DNA from: Martelella limonii
GTDB lineage: Bacteria; Pseudomonadota; Alphaproteobacteria; Rhizobiales; Rhizobiaceae
Direction: 5' to 3'
Assembly: GCF_013344475.1 (NCBI RefSeq)
Contig: NZ_JABUOU010000002.1
Coordinates: 310,001-374,000 of the forward strand
DNA length: 64,000 bases
The notes beneath the pieces are model-generated. The model saw only the letters and a list, made by a program, of their open reading frames with translations, did not search any database and was not told the origin of the DNA. The translations under genes were made by a program, and so were the position numbers. Below, piece after piece: positions 44,422-53,329 of the stretch. Position 1 is the stretch's first letter. Each line of letters opens with the position of its first letter.

Positions 44422-45561
44422 TTGGGGCAGCTTAATATCGTCAGCGATCTGATCGCCAGCCTCGGGCTCGGCGCGCTAATCGTGCTCGGATACAACTTCA
44501 TTCTACGCCGCATACACGCGGTCCGTTTTCGCGGACTTGCTAGCGCTATCGTGTTTTCTTGCGGCGCCATCGCCGCGATGGCCAATACGATCGAACCGCA
44601 GACCGGCTATGTGTTCGATGCCCGTGCAATTTTCCTGACCTTGGCTGCGCCTTTCGGCGGGCCGATCGCCGGGGTCATTACGATACTCTGCGTTGCCGCC
44701 GTAAGGATTGCGATCGGCGGAGAGGGTATGGTTTCCGGCGTCATCGGCATCGCGATCGCCGGCGGCGTCGGCATTCTCTTTTCGCTGTTCGGGCCGAAAA
44801 AGCTGAACTTTCGTTCGCTCGTGCTGCTGGGTGCGTTGTGTACGCTGCATCTTCTGTCCGTCATGGCCACCGGTTCGGAGCGTGCGCTTGAACTTTTCCG
44901 GATCATCGGCATGCCGCTTCTGGCGATCCAGTTCGTCGGCACGATCCTGCTGGGCGCAGCGCTGGAATCGACCCGGCGCGCCACCTTCTATCTCCAGGAT
45001 GTGGAATTCATCGCCAGCAGGGATCCGTTGACGGGCCTCTTCAACCGCAGGGCGCTGGCCGGGCTCGAATACACGATCGATCGGGATACTTCCTCTGAAA
45101 AGAAGGAGGGCTGTGTGATCATGATCGACATCGACCGGTTCAAGGCGGTCAATGACCGCTTCGGTCACCGGCGCGGCGACGAAGTTCTGAAAAAAGTCGC
45201 GGCCACCGTTCTCAGCCGCATCCGCCGTTCCGATTTTGCAGTTCGTTATGGAGGCGAGGAGATCGCCGTCATCCTGTTGTCGACGGGATGCGCTGACGGG
45301 CGCAGGGTTGCCGAGCAGATCCGCATGTCGATCGAAAAGCTGGAATTTGCCTTTGAAGGCGAGGTCTTTTCCGTGACGGTCAGTGCGGGCGTCGCCGGTT
45401 ATTCGGTTGGCGAAACGGGACTTTCCGCAGCGCTTGATTGCGCTGACAGGGCTCTCTACAAGGCCAAGAATGCCGGGCGGAACCGGACAGAGGTACTCTC
45501 TGTTCCCGCCAGAGCGGCTGATCGAAGCGGCGATCAGGCCATGTCCGGTGATGCCATTTAG
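44422..45561 (+). CDS. Membrane diguanylate cyclase with LytS-like five-helix sensor
   Basis: A 379-residue protein with five to six helices in the first 190 residues, resembling the 5TM-LYT sensor (GGPIAGVITILCVAAVRIAIGG). It is followed by a GGDEF domain with RDPLTGLFNRRAL, DIDRFKAVNDRFGH and the active-site variant GGEEI. Cyclic-di-GMP synthesis is expected. I place the start at TTG 44422, because CGGAGG ends seven bases upstream and the product then begins at the first helix. A GTG at 44371 would add 17 unrelated residues. The gene appears monocistronic. Confidence 0.88.
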   Translation: MGQLNIVSDLIASLGLGALIVLGYNFILRRIHAVRFRGLASAIVFSCGAIAAMANTIEPQTGYVFDARAIFLTLAAPFGGPIAGVITILCVAAVRIAIGGEGMVSGVIGIAIAGGVGILFSLFGPKKLNFRSLVLLGALCTLHLLSVMATGSERALELFRIIGMPLLAIQFVGTILLGAALESTRRATFYLQDVEFIASRDPLTGLFNRRALAGLEYTIDRDTSSEKKEGCVIMIDIDRFKAVNDRFGHRRGDEVLKKVAATVLSRIRRSDFAVRYGGEEIAVILLSTGCADGRRVAEQIRMSIEKLEFAFEGEVFSVTVSAGVAGYSVGETGLSAALDCADRALYKAKNAGRNRTEVLSVPARAADRSGDQAMSGDAI

Positions 45562-45670
45562 CACTACAGGCCTTGAATTTCACCGCATTCTGTGATCATG
45601 AACCGCCGTGTCATAAAAGCACCATGCGCCGATTGAGGCGCGTGGCGTCAAGAACCAAGGAAATTGCCCG

Positions 45671-46468
45671 ATGGCTCGTTCAGCTCTTCTCAACGTCATG
45701 GTGCAGGCAGCGCTCAAGGCCGGCCGCTCTTTGACGCGTGACTTCGGGGAGGTTCAGAACTTGCAGGTGTCGGTCAAGGGACCTTCCGATTTCGTGTCTC
45801 AGGCAGACATGAAGGCCGAGAAGATCGTTCATACCGAATTGATGCGCGCCCGCCCCACCTATGGATTCCTCGGTGAGGAAAGCGGCGAGGAAAAGGGCAC
45901 GGACGGCCAGCACCGCTGGATCGTCGATCCGCTCGATGGCACCACAAACTTCCTGCATGGCATTCCGCAGTTCGCGGTATCGATCGCGCTTGAGCGCTCG
46001 GGCGAGATCGTTGCCGGCGTCGTCTACAATCCCGCGATCGATGAATTGTTCGTTGCGGAAAAGGGCGGCGGCGCGTTTTGCAACGACCGTCGCATCCGCG
46101 TTTCGGCGCGCCGCAAGCTCACCGATGCCGTCATCGGCTGCGGCGTTCCCCATCTCGGCCGCGGCCACCACGGCAAGTTCCTTGTCGAACTGCGCCATGT
46201 CATGGGCGAGGTTGCCGGCATTCGCCGTCTGGGCGCCGCCTCTCTCGATCTTGCCTATGTTGCATCGGGCCGGATGGACGGTTTCTGGGAAGAGGGTCTC
46301 AATTCCTGGGACATGGCCGCAGGCCTGATCCTGGTGCGCGAGGCAGGCGGTTTCGTGTCCGACATGAAGGGCGGCCAGCAGTGCCTGGAAACCGGAAGCG
46401 TCATCGCGGGGAACGAGATGATGCGCATCGCACTCTACGACCAGTTGCAGCGCCGCCTCGAAACGTGA
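45671..46468 (+). CDS. suhB: Inositol monophosphatase family protein
   Basis: A 265-residue Mg2+-dependent phosphatase. The metal-binding residues are visible: E69/E70 in GEES, D86 and D89 in DPLDGTTNF, and the late NSWDMAAG. SuhB-type enzymes dephosphorylate inositol 1-phosphate; in enterobacteria SuhB also takes part in rRNA transcription, and other substrates are possible. An AAGGAAA element precedes the ATG. It is followed by the MotA/MotB-like pair, with about 185 bases between. Confidence 0.9.
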   Translation: MARSALLNVMVQAALKAGRSLTRDFGEVQNLQVSVKGPSDFVSQADMKAEKIVHTELMRARPTYGFLGEESGEEKGTDGQHRWIVDPLDGTTNFLHGIPQFAVSIALERSGEIVAGVVYNPAIDELFVAEKGGGAFCNDRRIRVSARRKLTDAVIGCGVPHLGRGHHGKFLVELRHVMGEVAGIRRLGAASLDLAYVASGRMDGFWEEGLNSWDMAAGLILVREAGGFVSDMKGGQQCLETGSVIAGNEMMRIALYDQLQRRLET

Positions 46469-46653
46469 TGCTGCGCGGTTTTGCGCGCCGCACCCTTCAA
46501 ATCGCCGCCGTTTTCGAATAGAGCTTTGCAGAGCCCGCTGCTGTTCGCCACCGTTTGACGTCTGTTCGAGCGGGGCCGCGCATGGCGGGACTGAAGGAAA
46601 AGCCGCTTTCGGGCAAGCCGGAGTCTGGCGTTAAGCGGAAGGATTTGGCGACT

Positions 46654-47679
46654 ATGTCGGATTTCGAACTCGAGCATGATGACCACCGCGCACCGAAGCG
46701 CAAGGTCCACGCGTTGAAGATGTCGAGCCCGATGACCTTCGTCTGGACGATGGTCATCTTCCTGATCCTGATCGGGTTCTGCGTCGCGATCCTCTATCGC
46801 CAGGCCCATACCGCCTTCATGACCAATCCGGGCCTCAACGGCCTGATCCTTGGCGTCCTGCTGATCGGCATCCTGATGGTGTTCTCCCAGGTGCTGGCGC
46901 TGCGCCGCGAAGTCACGTGGCTCAACTCCTTCCGCGCGGCAGGCAGTGCCGATCGTATCGGCCAGGATCCGAAGCTGCTGGCGCCGATGCGCGCGCTGAT
47001 CGGCAGCCGCCAGACCATGGCGCTTTCCACTACATCGCTCCGCTCGATCCTCGATTCGGTGGCGACGCGTCTTGACGAACAACGCGACACCTCGCGCTAT
47101 CTTGTTGGGCTGCTGGTGTTTCTCGGCCTTCTCGGCACGTTCTGGGGCCTTCTCAACACCATCGGCTCGATCGGCGACATCATTCAGAACCTCGATCCGA
47201 ATTCCGGCGATTCCTCCGATGTGCTCGATGCGCTGAAGGAAGGCCTTGCCGGCCCGCTTTCGGGCATGGGCACGGCATTCTCCTCCTCGCTTCTGGGTCT
47301 GTCCGGTTCGCTGGTGCTCGGCTTTCTCGATCTTCAGGCAGGCCGCGCCCAGAACCGTTTCTACATGGAGCTGGAGAACTGGTTGTCGTCGATGACCGAT
47401 GTGACGTCCGACCTCGCGCCCGCCCTTGAGGGCGTTGCCGGCGGCTCGAGCGAGCAGATCGAAATCATCGTTGAAGAACTTCGGCGGATTGCTGAAAACG
47501 GCGCCGGCAACAGCTCCGTTCCGGCGATGGCACAGCTTGCCGAAGGCATTCAGGGCGTCGTCAAGAACATGCGCAACGAACAGCAGATGCTGCGCGACTG
47601 GATCGAGGCACAGCAGGAAGAAGCCCAGGAGCTGCGCCGCACCCTGCAGCGCCTGACAGACAAGCTCGGGGACCGCTGA
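46654..47679 (+). CDS. MotA/TolQ/ExbB-type membrane protein
   Basis: A 341-residue protein with helices at about 27-50, 57-77, 148-170 and 196-218. The late LVGLLVFLGLLGTFWGLLNTIGSIG and GMGTAFSSSLLGLSGSLVLGF are typical of proton-driven stator proteins. A C-terminal coiled coil follows. With the next gene, two bases downstream, it forms a stator-like pair. The absence of flagellar genes and the OmpA-type partner suggest an envelope machine rather than a flagellar motor. The ATG at 46654 has GGAAGGA ten bases upstream; a longer form from 46582 is possible. Confidence 0.88.
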   Translation: MSDFELEHDDHRAPKRKVHALKMSSPMTFVWTMVIFLILIGFCVAILYRQAHTAFMTNPGLNGLILGVLLIGILMVFSQVLALRREVTWLNSFRAAGSADRIGQDPKLLAPMRALIGSRQTMALSTTSLRSILDSVATRLDEQRDTSRYLVGLLVFLGLLGTFWGLLNTIGSIGDIIQNLDPNSGDSSDVLDALKEGLAGPLSGMGTAFSSSLLGLSGSLVLGFLDLQAGRAQNRFYMELENWLSSMTDVTSDLAPALEGVAGGSSEQIEIIVEELRRIAENGAGNSSVPAMAQLAEGIQGVVKNMRNEQQMLRDWIEAQQEEAQELRRTLQRLTDKLGDR

Positions 47680-47681
47680 TC

Positions 47682-48713
47682 ATGGCGCTTGCCCGCAACC
47701 GCCGATCCAATCGCACCGTCGATTACTGGCCGGGCTTTGTGGACGCGCTCGCCACGCTGCTGCTCGCGATCATGTTCCTGCTCACCGTGTTCGTGATCGG
47801 GCAGTTCATCCTCACGCGCGAGATTTCCGGCAAGGATGAGGTGCTGAACCGGCTCAACAGCCAGATCGCCGAACTCACGCAGCTGCTCGCGCTTGAAAAG
47901 GGCAATAATCAGGATGCTGACGACCTGATTGCCTCGCTGCAGGCCTCGCTCACTTCCGCCCAGGCGGAGCGGACGCGGCTTCAGGCGCTTCTCGATGCCG
48001 GAGCCGGTGCGAGCGACAGCGCCCAGGCGCAGATCGGCTCGCTATCGCAGGACCTCGAGGCCGAACGCCAGCTTTCTGCCCGCGCCCAGAACCAGATCGC
48101 GCTGTTGAACCAGCAGATCGCAGCGCTCCGCGCCCAGCTTGCCGCTGTCGAGGAGGCGCTCGACGTGTCCGAGGCGAAGGACGAGGCCTCCCAGGCCCGT
48201 ATCGCCGATCTCGGTCGCAGGCTGAATGTGGCGCTTGCCCAGAAGGTTCAGGAGCTCAACCGCTATCGGTCGGACTTTTTCGGGCGGCTGCGCCAGATTC
48301 TCTCCGACCGCGAAAATATCCGCATTGTCGGCGACCGCTTCGTTTTCCAGTCTGAGGTCCTGTTCACCTCGGGGTCCGACGAGCTCAACGATGACGGCCG
48401 GGTGGAGCTTGGCAAGCTTGCGACCGCGCTTCTGGAGATCGTTCCGGAAATTCCGGACGACATCAACTGGGTGCTGCGCGTCGACGGCCACACCGATGAT
48501 GTGCCGATCAGACCCGGCGGAAAGTTTGCAGACAACTGGGAGCTTTCCAGTGCCCGCGCCAATGCGGTGGTGCGCTACCTGATCTCGCAGGGCGTTCCGG
48601 CGAACCGTCTCGTTGCCGCAGGCTTTGCCGAATATCAGCCGATCGCAAGCGGCGAAGATGCCGAGGCCCGCGCCCAGAACCGCCGCATCGAGTTCAAGCT
48701 GACCGAGCGATAG
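47682..48713 (+). CDS. MotB/OmpA-like peptidoglycan-binding protein
   Basis: A 343-residue protein with one N-terminal helix (about 20-42) carrying the aspartate of stator-type proteins just before it (YWPGFVDALATLLLAIMF). A long coiled coil spans about 50-175 and the OmpA-like domain lies at about 210-343, with the peptidoglycan-contact segment DGHTDDVPI and NRRIEFKL. It would anchor the upstream MotA-like channel to the cell wall. The start lies two bases after the partner stop. A strong terminator ends the unit. Confidence 0.9.
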   Translation: MALARNRRSNRTVDYWPGFVDALATLLLAIMFLLTVFVIGQFILTREISGKDEVLNRLNSQIAELTQLLALEKGNNQDADDLIASLQASLTSAQAERTRLQALLDAGAGASDSAQAQIGSLSQDLEAERQLSARAQNQIALLNQQIAALRAQLAAVEEALDVSEAKDEASQARIADLGRRLNVALAQKVQELNRYRSDFFGRLRQILSDRENIRIVGDRFVFQSEVLFTSGSDELNDDGRVELGKLATALLEIVPEIPDDINWVLRVDGHTDDVPIRPGGKFADNWELSSARANAVVRYLISQGVPANRLVAAGFAEYQPIASGEDAEARAQNRRIEFKLTER

Positions 48714-48742
48714 CGCGGCGGTTCAGGCTGCTCCAGAAAAGC

Positions 48743-48778
48743 GAAAACCCGCAGTTCCGGCAGGAACTACGGGTTTTC
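48743..48778. terminator. Bidirectional terminator between the stator-like pair and csbD
   Basis: A 16-base stem, GAAAACCCGCAGTTCC (48743-48758) with GGAACTACGGGTTTTC (48763-48778), one C/A mismatch, loop GGCA. T-rich on both strands. It ends the plus-strand pair (stop 48713) and the minus-strand csbD (stop 48798). Confidence 0.8.
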
Positions 48779-48797
48779 ATTTGAAAGGCTGTCGGGC

Positions 48798-48989
48798 TCA
48801 GGCCTTGTCGACGACCTTCTTTACGGTGTCCTTGGTCTTGCCTTTGGCCTGCTGGGCATGGCCCTTGGCTTCCTGTGCGGCGCCCTTGGCCTTGGTTTCC
48901 TTGTTGCCGGTGGCTTCGCCAACACTCTGGCGCGCCTTGCCGGCTACTTCGTTTGCCTTGCCCTTGATCTTGTCTGACGTGCTGCTCAT
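48798..48989 (-). CDS. CsbD-like general stress protein
   Basis: A 63-residue hydrophilic protein with the CsbD pattern SSTSDKIKGKANEVAGKARQ and repeated Lys/Ala/Gly/Glu segments, probably disordered. CsbD proteins accumulate in stationary phase and osmotic stress; the mechanism is unknown. The ATG at 48989 has GGAGG eight bases upstream; a longer frame to 49067 would run through the promoter. An EcfG-type promoter lies 39 bases upstream of the start. Confidence 0.93.
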   Translation of the reverse strand: MSSTSDKIKGKANEVAGKARQSVGEATGNKETKAKGAAQEAKGHAQQAKGKTKDTVKKVVDKA

Positions 48990-49027
48990 GATGTGTTCCT
49001 CCGGAACATGATCGTTCCGCCGATAAA

Positions 49028-49053
49028 AACGGATATGGGCGCCACACGGTTCC
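49028..49053 (-). promoter_or_regulatory. EcfG-type stress promoter of csbD
   Basis: On the minus strand, GGAAC (49053-49049), a 17-base spacer, then CGTT (49031-49028) followed by TTT. This is a perfect match to GGAAC-N17-CGTT, and the target is a classic general stress gene. Confidence 0.8.
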
Positions 49054-49260
49054 CTGGCCTTGAACAAATCACATTTCTCCTCGGGTGAAGCGTGGTGCGG
49101 AAGCCTTGCCTTCCGGACGACGCTTTTCTATTCTCAAGCTTCCGCAAGGATGGCGAGGCGCGTGCGCCCTGCCGTCGCGCTTCTTCTGCGCTGTTCTTCC
49201 TGCCAAGCGGACGAGGGCTCCTCTAGGAAGCATTTGAAAACAGCTCTGACAGGAGAAGCC

Positions 49261-50124
49261 ATGTCCTCCGGACACCAGCACAACCGACTTGTCGCGATCT
49301 TTCTGATGATCGGCGGCGTTATCGCCTTCACTCTGGTGGATACCTTTGCAAAAACGCTCACAGACCGCCACGCGCCGGTGGTGGTGATGTTCATGCAATA
49401 CGGACTTTCTTGCCTGATGATGTTGCCGGTCGCCTTCAGCCAGGGGAAGGCAGGGTTCACGATCCGCGCGCCGCGGCTTCTTCTCCTGCGCGCGCTGATC
49501 GGCGTCGTCGTCAGCTTCCTGATCGTGACGTCGCTGTCGCTGCTGCCATTCACGGTTGCCGCCTCGTTGCTGCAGCTCGAGACCTTCTTCTTCATTCCGC
49601 TGGCGATCTTCATTCTGAAGGAAAGGGCCGACTGGCGGCGTTGGCTCGCCGTCGGCCTCGGCTTGTGCGGCGCTTTCCTGATTCTCCGGCCCGGCACGGA
49701 GGCATTCCAGCTTGCCGGTCTCGTGGCGATCGGCGGCGCGGTTGCGCTTGCGCTCAAGAATGTCGTGCTGAAGCAGGTGGCGATGAGCGAGGCGACCGTC
49801 CCGGCGTTGTTCTGGATGTATGCGCTGATGGCCGCGATCGCGGCTGTTCCGGCGGCATGGATGTGGCAGGGCATGAGCCTTGAGGATTTTGGCCTGTTCC
49901 TCATCTCTGCAGCGCTCGTCAATGTCAGCAATTACTGCATGCTGCGGGCGTTCTCGATGGCGGATGCGGTGGAGTTGACGCCAGCGCTCCATACCGCACT
50001 GCCGATGGCGGTGCTGATCGGCCTCGTGGTTTTCGGCGAGTGGCCCGCGCCGCTGGTATGGGCGGGGATCGCGCTGATCTTTCTGGCGACCTTCATGCCA
50101 TCGGCGCCGCGCAGGAAAGCGTAG
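49261..50124 (+). CDS. EamA/DMT-family membrane transporter
   Basis: A 287-residue protein of ten helices in two EamA repeats. The end of the first repeat shows LQLETFFFIPLAIFILKER and the second repeat shows LTPALHTALPMAVLIGLVVFGEW. The ATG at 49261 has AGGAG upstream; the open frame to 49060 overlaps the csbD promoter region and lacks similarity. Substrate unknown. It converges on the ABC exporter with one base between the stops. Confidence 0.88.
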   Translation: MSSGHQHNRLVAIFLMIGGVIAFTLVDTFAKTLTDRHAPVVVMFMQYGLSCLMMLPVAFSQGKAGFTIRAPRLLLLRALIGVVVSFLIVTSLSLLPFTVAASLLQLETFFFIPLAIFILKERADWRRWLAVGLGLCGAFLILRPGTEAFQLAGLVAIGGAVALALKNVVLKQVAMSEATVPALFWMYALMAAIAAVPAAWMWQGMSLEDFGLFLISAALVNVSNYCMLRAFSMADAVELTPALHTALPMAVLIGLVVFGEWPAPLVWAGIALIFLATFMPSAPRRKA

Positions 50125-50125
50125 C

Positions 50126-51922
50126 CTAGCCTGCACGCCGTTCCGGCGTCGCATTGAACTGAAGGCGGGCGAGGCGGGCATAAAGGCCGTTCTTCTGCAC
50201 CAGCGCCTCGTGACGGCCTTCCTCCACGATCCGGCCCTCATCCATGACCACGATCCGGTCGGCGGAGAGAACGGTCGCGAGCCGGTGGGCGATCACCAGC
50301 GTGGTGCGCCCCTCCATCAGCGTGCCGAGCGCCTGCTGCACCAGCGTCTCGCTTTCGGCATCGAGCGCGGAGGTCGCCTCGTCGAGCAGCAACACCGGCG
50401 CATCACGCAGGATCGCGCGTGCAATCGCGATCCGCTGTCGCTGGCCGCCGGAAAGGGTGATGCCGCGTTCGCCCGCCATGGTGTCGTAGCCAGCCTCGAG
50501 CTTCTCGATGAAGCTATCGGCCTGGGCGGCGATGGCGGCGGCGCGTACCTCGTCACGGGTCGCATCGGGACGGCCGAGGGCGATGTTGTCGTGGATGCTG
50601 GCGGCGAAGATCGCGAGATCCTGCGGGACGAGCGCAAAGCGTTCGCGCAGCGCTTCCGGGTCGACATCGCGCAGGTCGACGCCATCGAGTGTGATGGTCC
50701 CTTTGTCGGGGTCGTAGAAGCGCAGGAGCAGCGAAAACAGCGTGCTCTTGCCCGCACCCGAGGGGCCGACAACCGCAACGGTTTCTCCGGGAGCGACGGC
50801 AAGCGTGACGCCGGACAGCGCGCCGGCCTTCGCCCCGCCGCTTGGATAGCGGAAGGCGATGTCGTTCACCTGGATAGCGCCGTTTGCCGGGAAGGGCAGG
50901 GCAACCGGGTTTTCCGGCGGCGCGATCTGGCGCTGTTCGTGCAGCAACTCGCCCAGCCGTTCGGCAGCGCCTGCCGCCAGCGAAAGCTCGCCCCAGACTT
51001 CGGACAACTGGCCGAGCGCGCCGGCAGCGAGCACCGAATAGAGCAGGAACTGACCGAGCGTGCCACCGGACATGGTGCCGGCCAGCACCGACTGCGCGCC
51101 GAACCACAAAATGGCGGTGATCGAGCAGAAAACGAGGCTGATCGCGACGGCGGTGAGGCCCGCACGCGCCTTCAGCGTCTTTCGCACGGCGGCGAACGCG
51201 TTCTCCACCGCAGCGCCGTAGCGCCGGCCGGCCATGTCCTCGGCGGTGAAGGCCTGGAGCGTGCGGGTGGCGCCGATCGCTTCCCCGGCAAAGGCGGTTG
51301 CATCGGCGAGCTCGTCCTGCGCCATCCGCGAGCGGGAGCGGACATTGCGGCCAGCCGCAATCAGCGGCAGCACCACGATCGGGATTGCGGCGATCACCAT
51401 CACCGAGAGCTTGGGCGAGGTGTAGACCATCATCGCCAGCGCGCCGAGGCCCATGATCATGTTGCGCAGCGCGATCGACGCTGTGGCGCCGAAGGCCGAC
51501 TTGATCTGCACCGTATCGGCCGTCAGCCGCGAAACGATCTCGCCGGACTGGTTGACGTCGAAGAAGGCGGGCGAAAGCCGGATGACATTGTTGAAGACGT
51601 CGCGGCGAAGGTCCGTCACCACGCGCTCGCCGAGAATCATCACGAAGAAGTAGCGAAGCGCGCTCGAAATCCCGAGCGCAAGCGCCATCAGGCCGAGAAC
51701 GATGAAGTAGTTGTTGATCAGCTGGGCATCCGAATCGGAAAATCCGTGGTCGATCACCCGGCGCACGGCGATCGGCAGGGCGAGCGTGACGAGGGAGGCG
51801 GTGAGCAGGAAGGTCAGTGCGCCTGCAACAAGCCCGCGATAGGCCTTGATGTAGGGAAACAGATTGGCAAGCGGGCTGAGCGCCCGCATTTGGCGGCTGC
51901 CTTCAGGCTCATTTCGGCTCAA
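50126..51922 (-). CDS. ABC exporter, fused membrane and ATPase domains (MsbA-like)
   Basis: A 598-residue half-exporter with six helices (about 35-330) and a C-terminal ATPase. The Walker A is GPSGAGKST, the signature LSGGQRQRIAIARA and the Walker B VLLLDEATSALD, all intact. The homodimer would export lipid, peptide or drug. I chose TTG 51922 because GAGGAA lies six bases upstream and the product then fits the family. The longer open frame to 52039 has no support. It is divergent from rpmE. Confidence 0.9.
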   Translation of the reverse strand: MSRNEPEGSRQMRALSPLANLFPYIKAYRGLVAGALTFLLTASLVTLALPIAVRRVIDHGFSDSDAQLINNYFIVLGLMALALGISSALRYFFVMILGERVVTDLRRDVFNNVIRLSPAFFDVNQSGEIVSRLTADTVQIKSAFGATASIALRNMIMGLGALAMMVYTSPKLSVMVIAAIPIVVLPLIAAGRNVRSRSRMAQDELADATAFAGEAIGATRTLQAFTAEDMAGRRYGAAVENAFAAVRKTLKARAGLTAVAISLVFCSITAILWFGAQSVLAGTMSGGTLGQFLLYSVLAAGALGQLSEVWGELSLAAGAAERLGELLHEQRQIAPPENPVALPFPANGAIQVNDIAFRYPSGGAKAGALSGVTLAVAPGETVAVVGPSGAGKSTLFSLLLRFYDPDKGTITLDGVDLRDVDPEALRERFALVPQDLAIFAASIHDNIALGRPDATRDEVRAAAIAAQADSFIEKLEAGYDTMAGERGITLSGGQRQRIAIARAILRDAPVLLLDEATSALDAESETLVQQALGTLMEGRTTLVIAHRLATVLSADRIVVMDEGRIVEEGRHEALVQKNGLYARLARLQFNATPERRAG

Positions 51923-52113
51923 TGGAATTTCCTCGTTTGCGCGCACGCAGATTATGATTTCGGCGGCTCTTGTTATTCGCCTCACGTTCCTGTATAGCGA
52001 CCGCAACCTTTCGACAGCCGTGGCCTTTTGAGGTCTCACGGCTTTGTTTATTCAATAGGCCCGGCCGGCGCAATGGCTGCCAGACCTGAAACGAGCTTGC
52101 AGGAACGAGAGTT

Positions 52114-52335
52114 ATGAAGGCTGATATTCATCCCGATTATCACACGATCAAGGTCGTCATGACCGACGGCACCGAATACGAGACCCGCTCCACCTGGGGC
52201 AAGGAAGGCGATGTCCTGAACCTCGACATCGACCCGACCTCGCACCCGGCATGGACCGGCGGCTCGCAGCAGATGCTCGACCGCGGTGGCCGCGTGTCGA
52301 AGTTCAACAAGCGCTTCGGCGGTCTCGGCATCTGA
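52114..52335 (+). CDS. rpmE: 50S ribosomal protein L31
   Basis: A 73-residue basic protein matching L31 throughout ([20 protein letters not shown] and [12 protein letters not shown]). It contains no cysteine, so it is the zinc-free form usual in Alphaproteobacteria. It has its own strong terminator and stands between the ABC exporter and the rcdA gene. Confidence 0.97.
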   Translation: MKADIHPDYHTIKVVMTDGTEYETRSTWGKEGDVLNLDIDPTSHPAWTGGSQQMLDRGGRVSKFNKRFGGLGI

Positions 52336-52362
52336 TTGCTGCCCGAGAAATTGTTTCGAAAG

Positions 52363-52387
52363 ACCCGGTGCTTGCGCCGGGTTTTTT
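52363..52387 (+). terminator. Intrinsic terminator of rpmE
   Basis: Stem ACCCGG (52363-52368) with CCGGGT (52377-52382) followed by TTTTT. Confidence 0.85.
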
Positions 52388-52542
52388 GTTGTCTGGCCGA
52401 TGGGTGTGACGAAGGGCCGCAGCCTTTTCAACGCACAGCGACCCTCTATCACATCATTGTCTTGGTGGGCTTTTGCCGCATGAGTGGCGGCTTCCGGGTC
52501 GTAGCCCGGCGTCAAAGATATCTGACAGGGGCAGCGCTCTGC

Positions 52543-53061
52543 TTAACGGCGCGCGAAAGCCGTCTGCAACAGGTCGATCTGGGCGATCACCTGGTTTTCG
52601 GGCATCGCCGGCGTTTCGGCGGCCGCCCGCTTCATCAGGCTGTCATCAAGCTTGCGCACACGCGCTTCCAGACGCTCGGTCTGTACGGCGAGATCGCGGA
52701 AGCCGGGGGGCAGTTCGTTCCAGCCCTGGGGCAGGCGGTCCTCGCCATCGCCAAGGCGCAGCTTGCGGCGCTCCTGCACCACCTGATCGAGCGACATTTC
52801 GCCGGTGTTGAGCGAGCGCTGCAGCAGAAGCCAGGAGGCAAGCTGCATCAGTCGGGTCGTCAGCCGGATCGATTCCGTCGAATAGAGTGCAGACCCGAGC
52901 GGGCTCAGCATTTTCGATGCGGCGCGGCCCGGACCATCGAGATAGGCGGCCGTTGTTTCCACAAGCTTCATGCCTTCGGCATAAAGCGCGTAAAACTGCG
53001 GGGAGCTCGCCGCTCGTCCTGCAAAATCGATGGGTTTCGCACCGGAACTGGTCATCAACAT
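52543..53061 (-). CDS. rcdA: RcdA family protein (DUF1465), regulator of CtrA proteolysis
   Basis: A 172-residue, mostly helical protein with the DUF1465 pattern INFAxRAASS-like PIDFAGRAASSPQFYALYAEGM, then ESIRLTTRLMQLASWLLLQR and a charged C-terminus. In Caulobacter and Sinorhizobium RcdA is the adaptor that delivers the cell-cycle regulator CtrA to ClpXP. Several possible starts lie close together (53061, 53055, and an upstream ATG at 53103); none has a strong ribosome site. A perfect CtrA box lies 88 bases upstream, consistent with CtrA control of its own degradation factor. Confidence 0.85.
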   Translation of the reverse strand: MLMTSSGAKPIDFAGRAASSPQFYALYAEGMKLVETTAAYLDGPGRAASKMLSPLGSALYSTESIRLTTRLMQLASWLLLQRSLNTGEMSLDQVVQERRKLRLGDGEDRLPQGWNELPPGFRDLAVQTERLEARVRKLDDSLMKRAAAETPAMPENQVIAQIDLLQTAFARR

Positions 53062-53148
53062 ACTCAAACTACACAGCCTGCATGATTGGCAGGTCTTGGA
53101 CACTGCTCAAAACAATTATACCCGTAGCTGAAATCCGCAAGGCGTTTC

Positions 53149-53163
53149 TTAATAAAGGGTTAA
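53149..53163. promoter_or_regulatory. Perfect CtrA box upstream of rcdA
   Basis: TTAA (53149-53152), seven bases, TTAA (53160-53163): an exact TTAA-N7-TTAA. A weaker copy, TTAA-N7-TTAC, occurs near 53298. CtrA is known to bind the rcdA promoter in Sinorhizobium. Confidence 0.7.
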
Positions 53164-53191
53164 TACCCACCGCCAATGTGCCCCCGGGCAG

Positions 53192-53219
53192 AAAAAAAGA
53201 GCCGCGAAGGGGCGGCTCT
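53192..53219 (-). terminator. Terminator of the MFS-DUF1192 unit
   Basis: Stem AGAGCCGC (53198-53205) with GCGGCTCT (53212-53219). On the minus strand it is followed by seven T. It lies 111 bases past the DUF1192 stop and insulates rcdA. Confidence 0.75.
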
Positions 53220-53329
53220 GGAGTCAGAGGGTGATGATCGGAATAAAGACAGAGGTTCCGATACCGCATTGCGGCTATCCCCAATAAAACACCGGAAAGG
53301 TTAACAAACCGTTACCGGCGCCGGACCGG

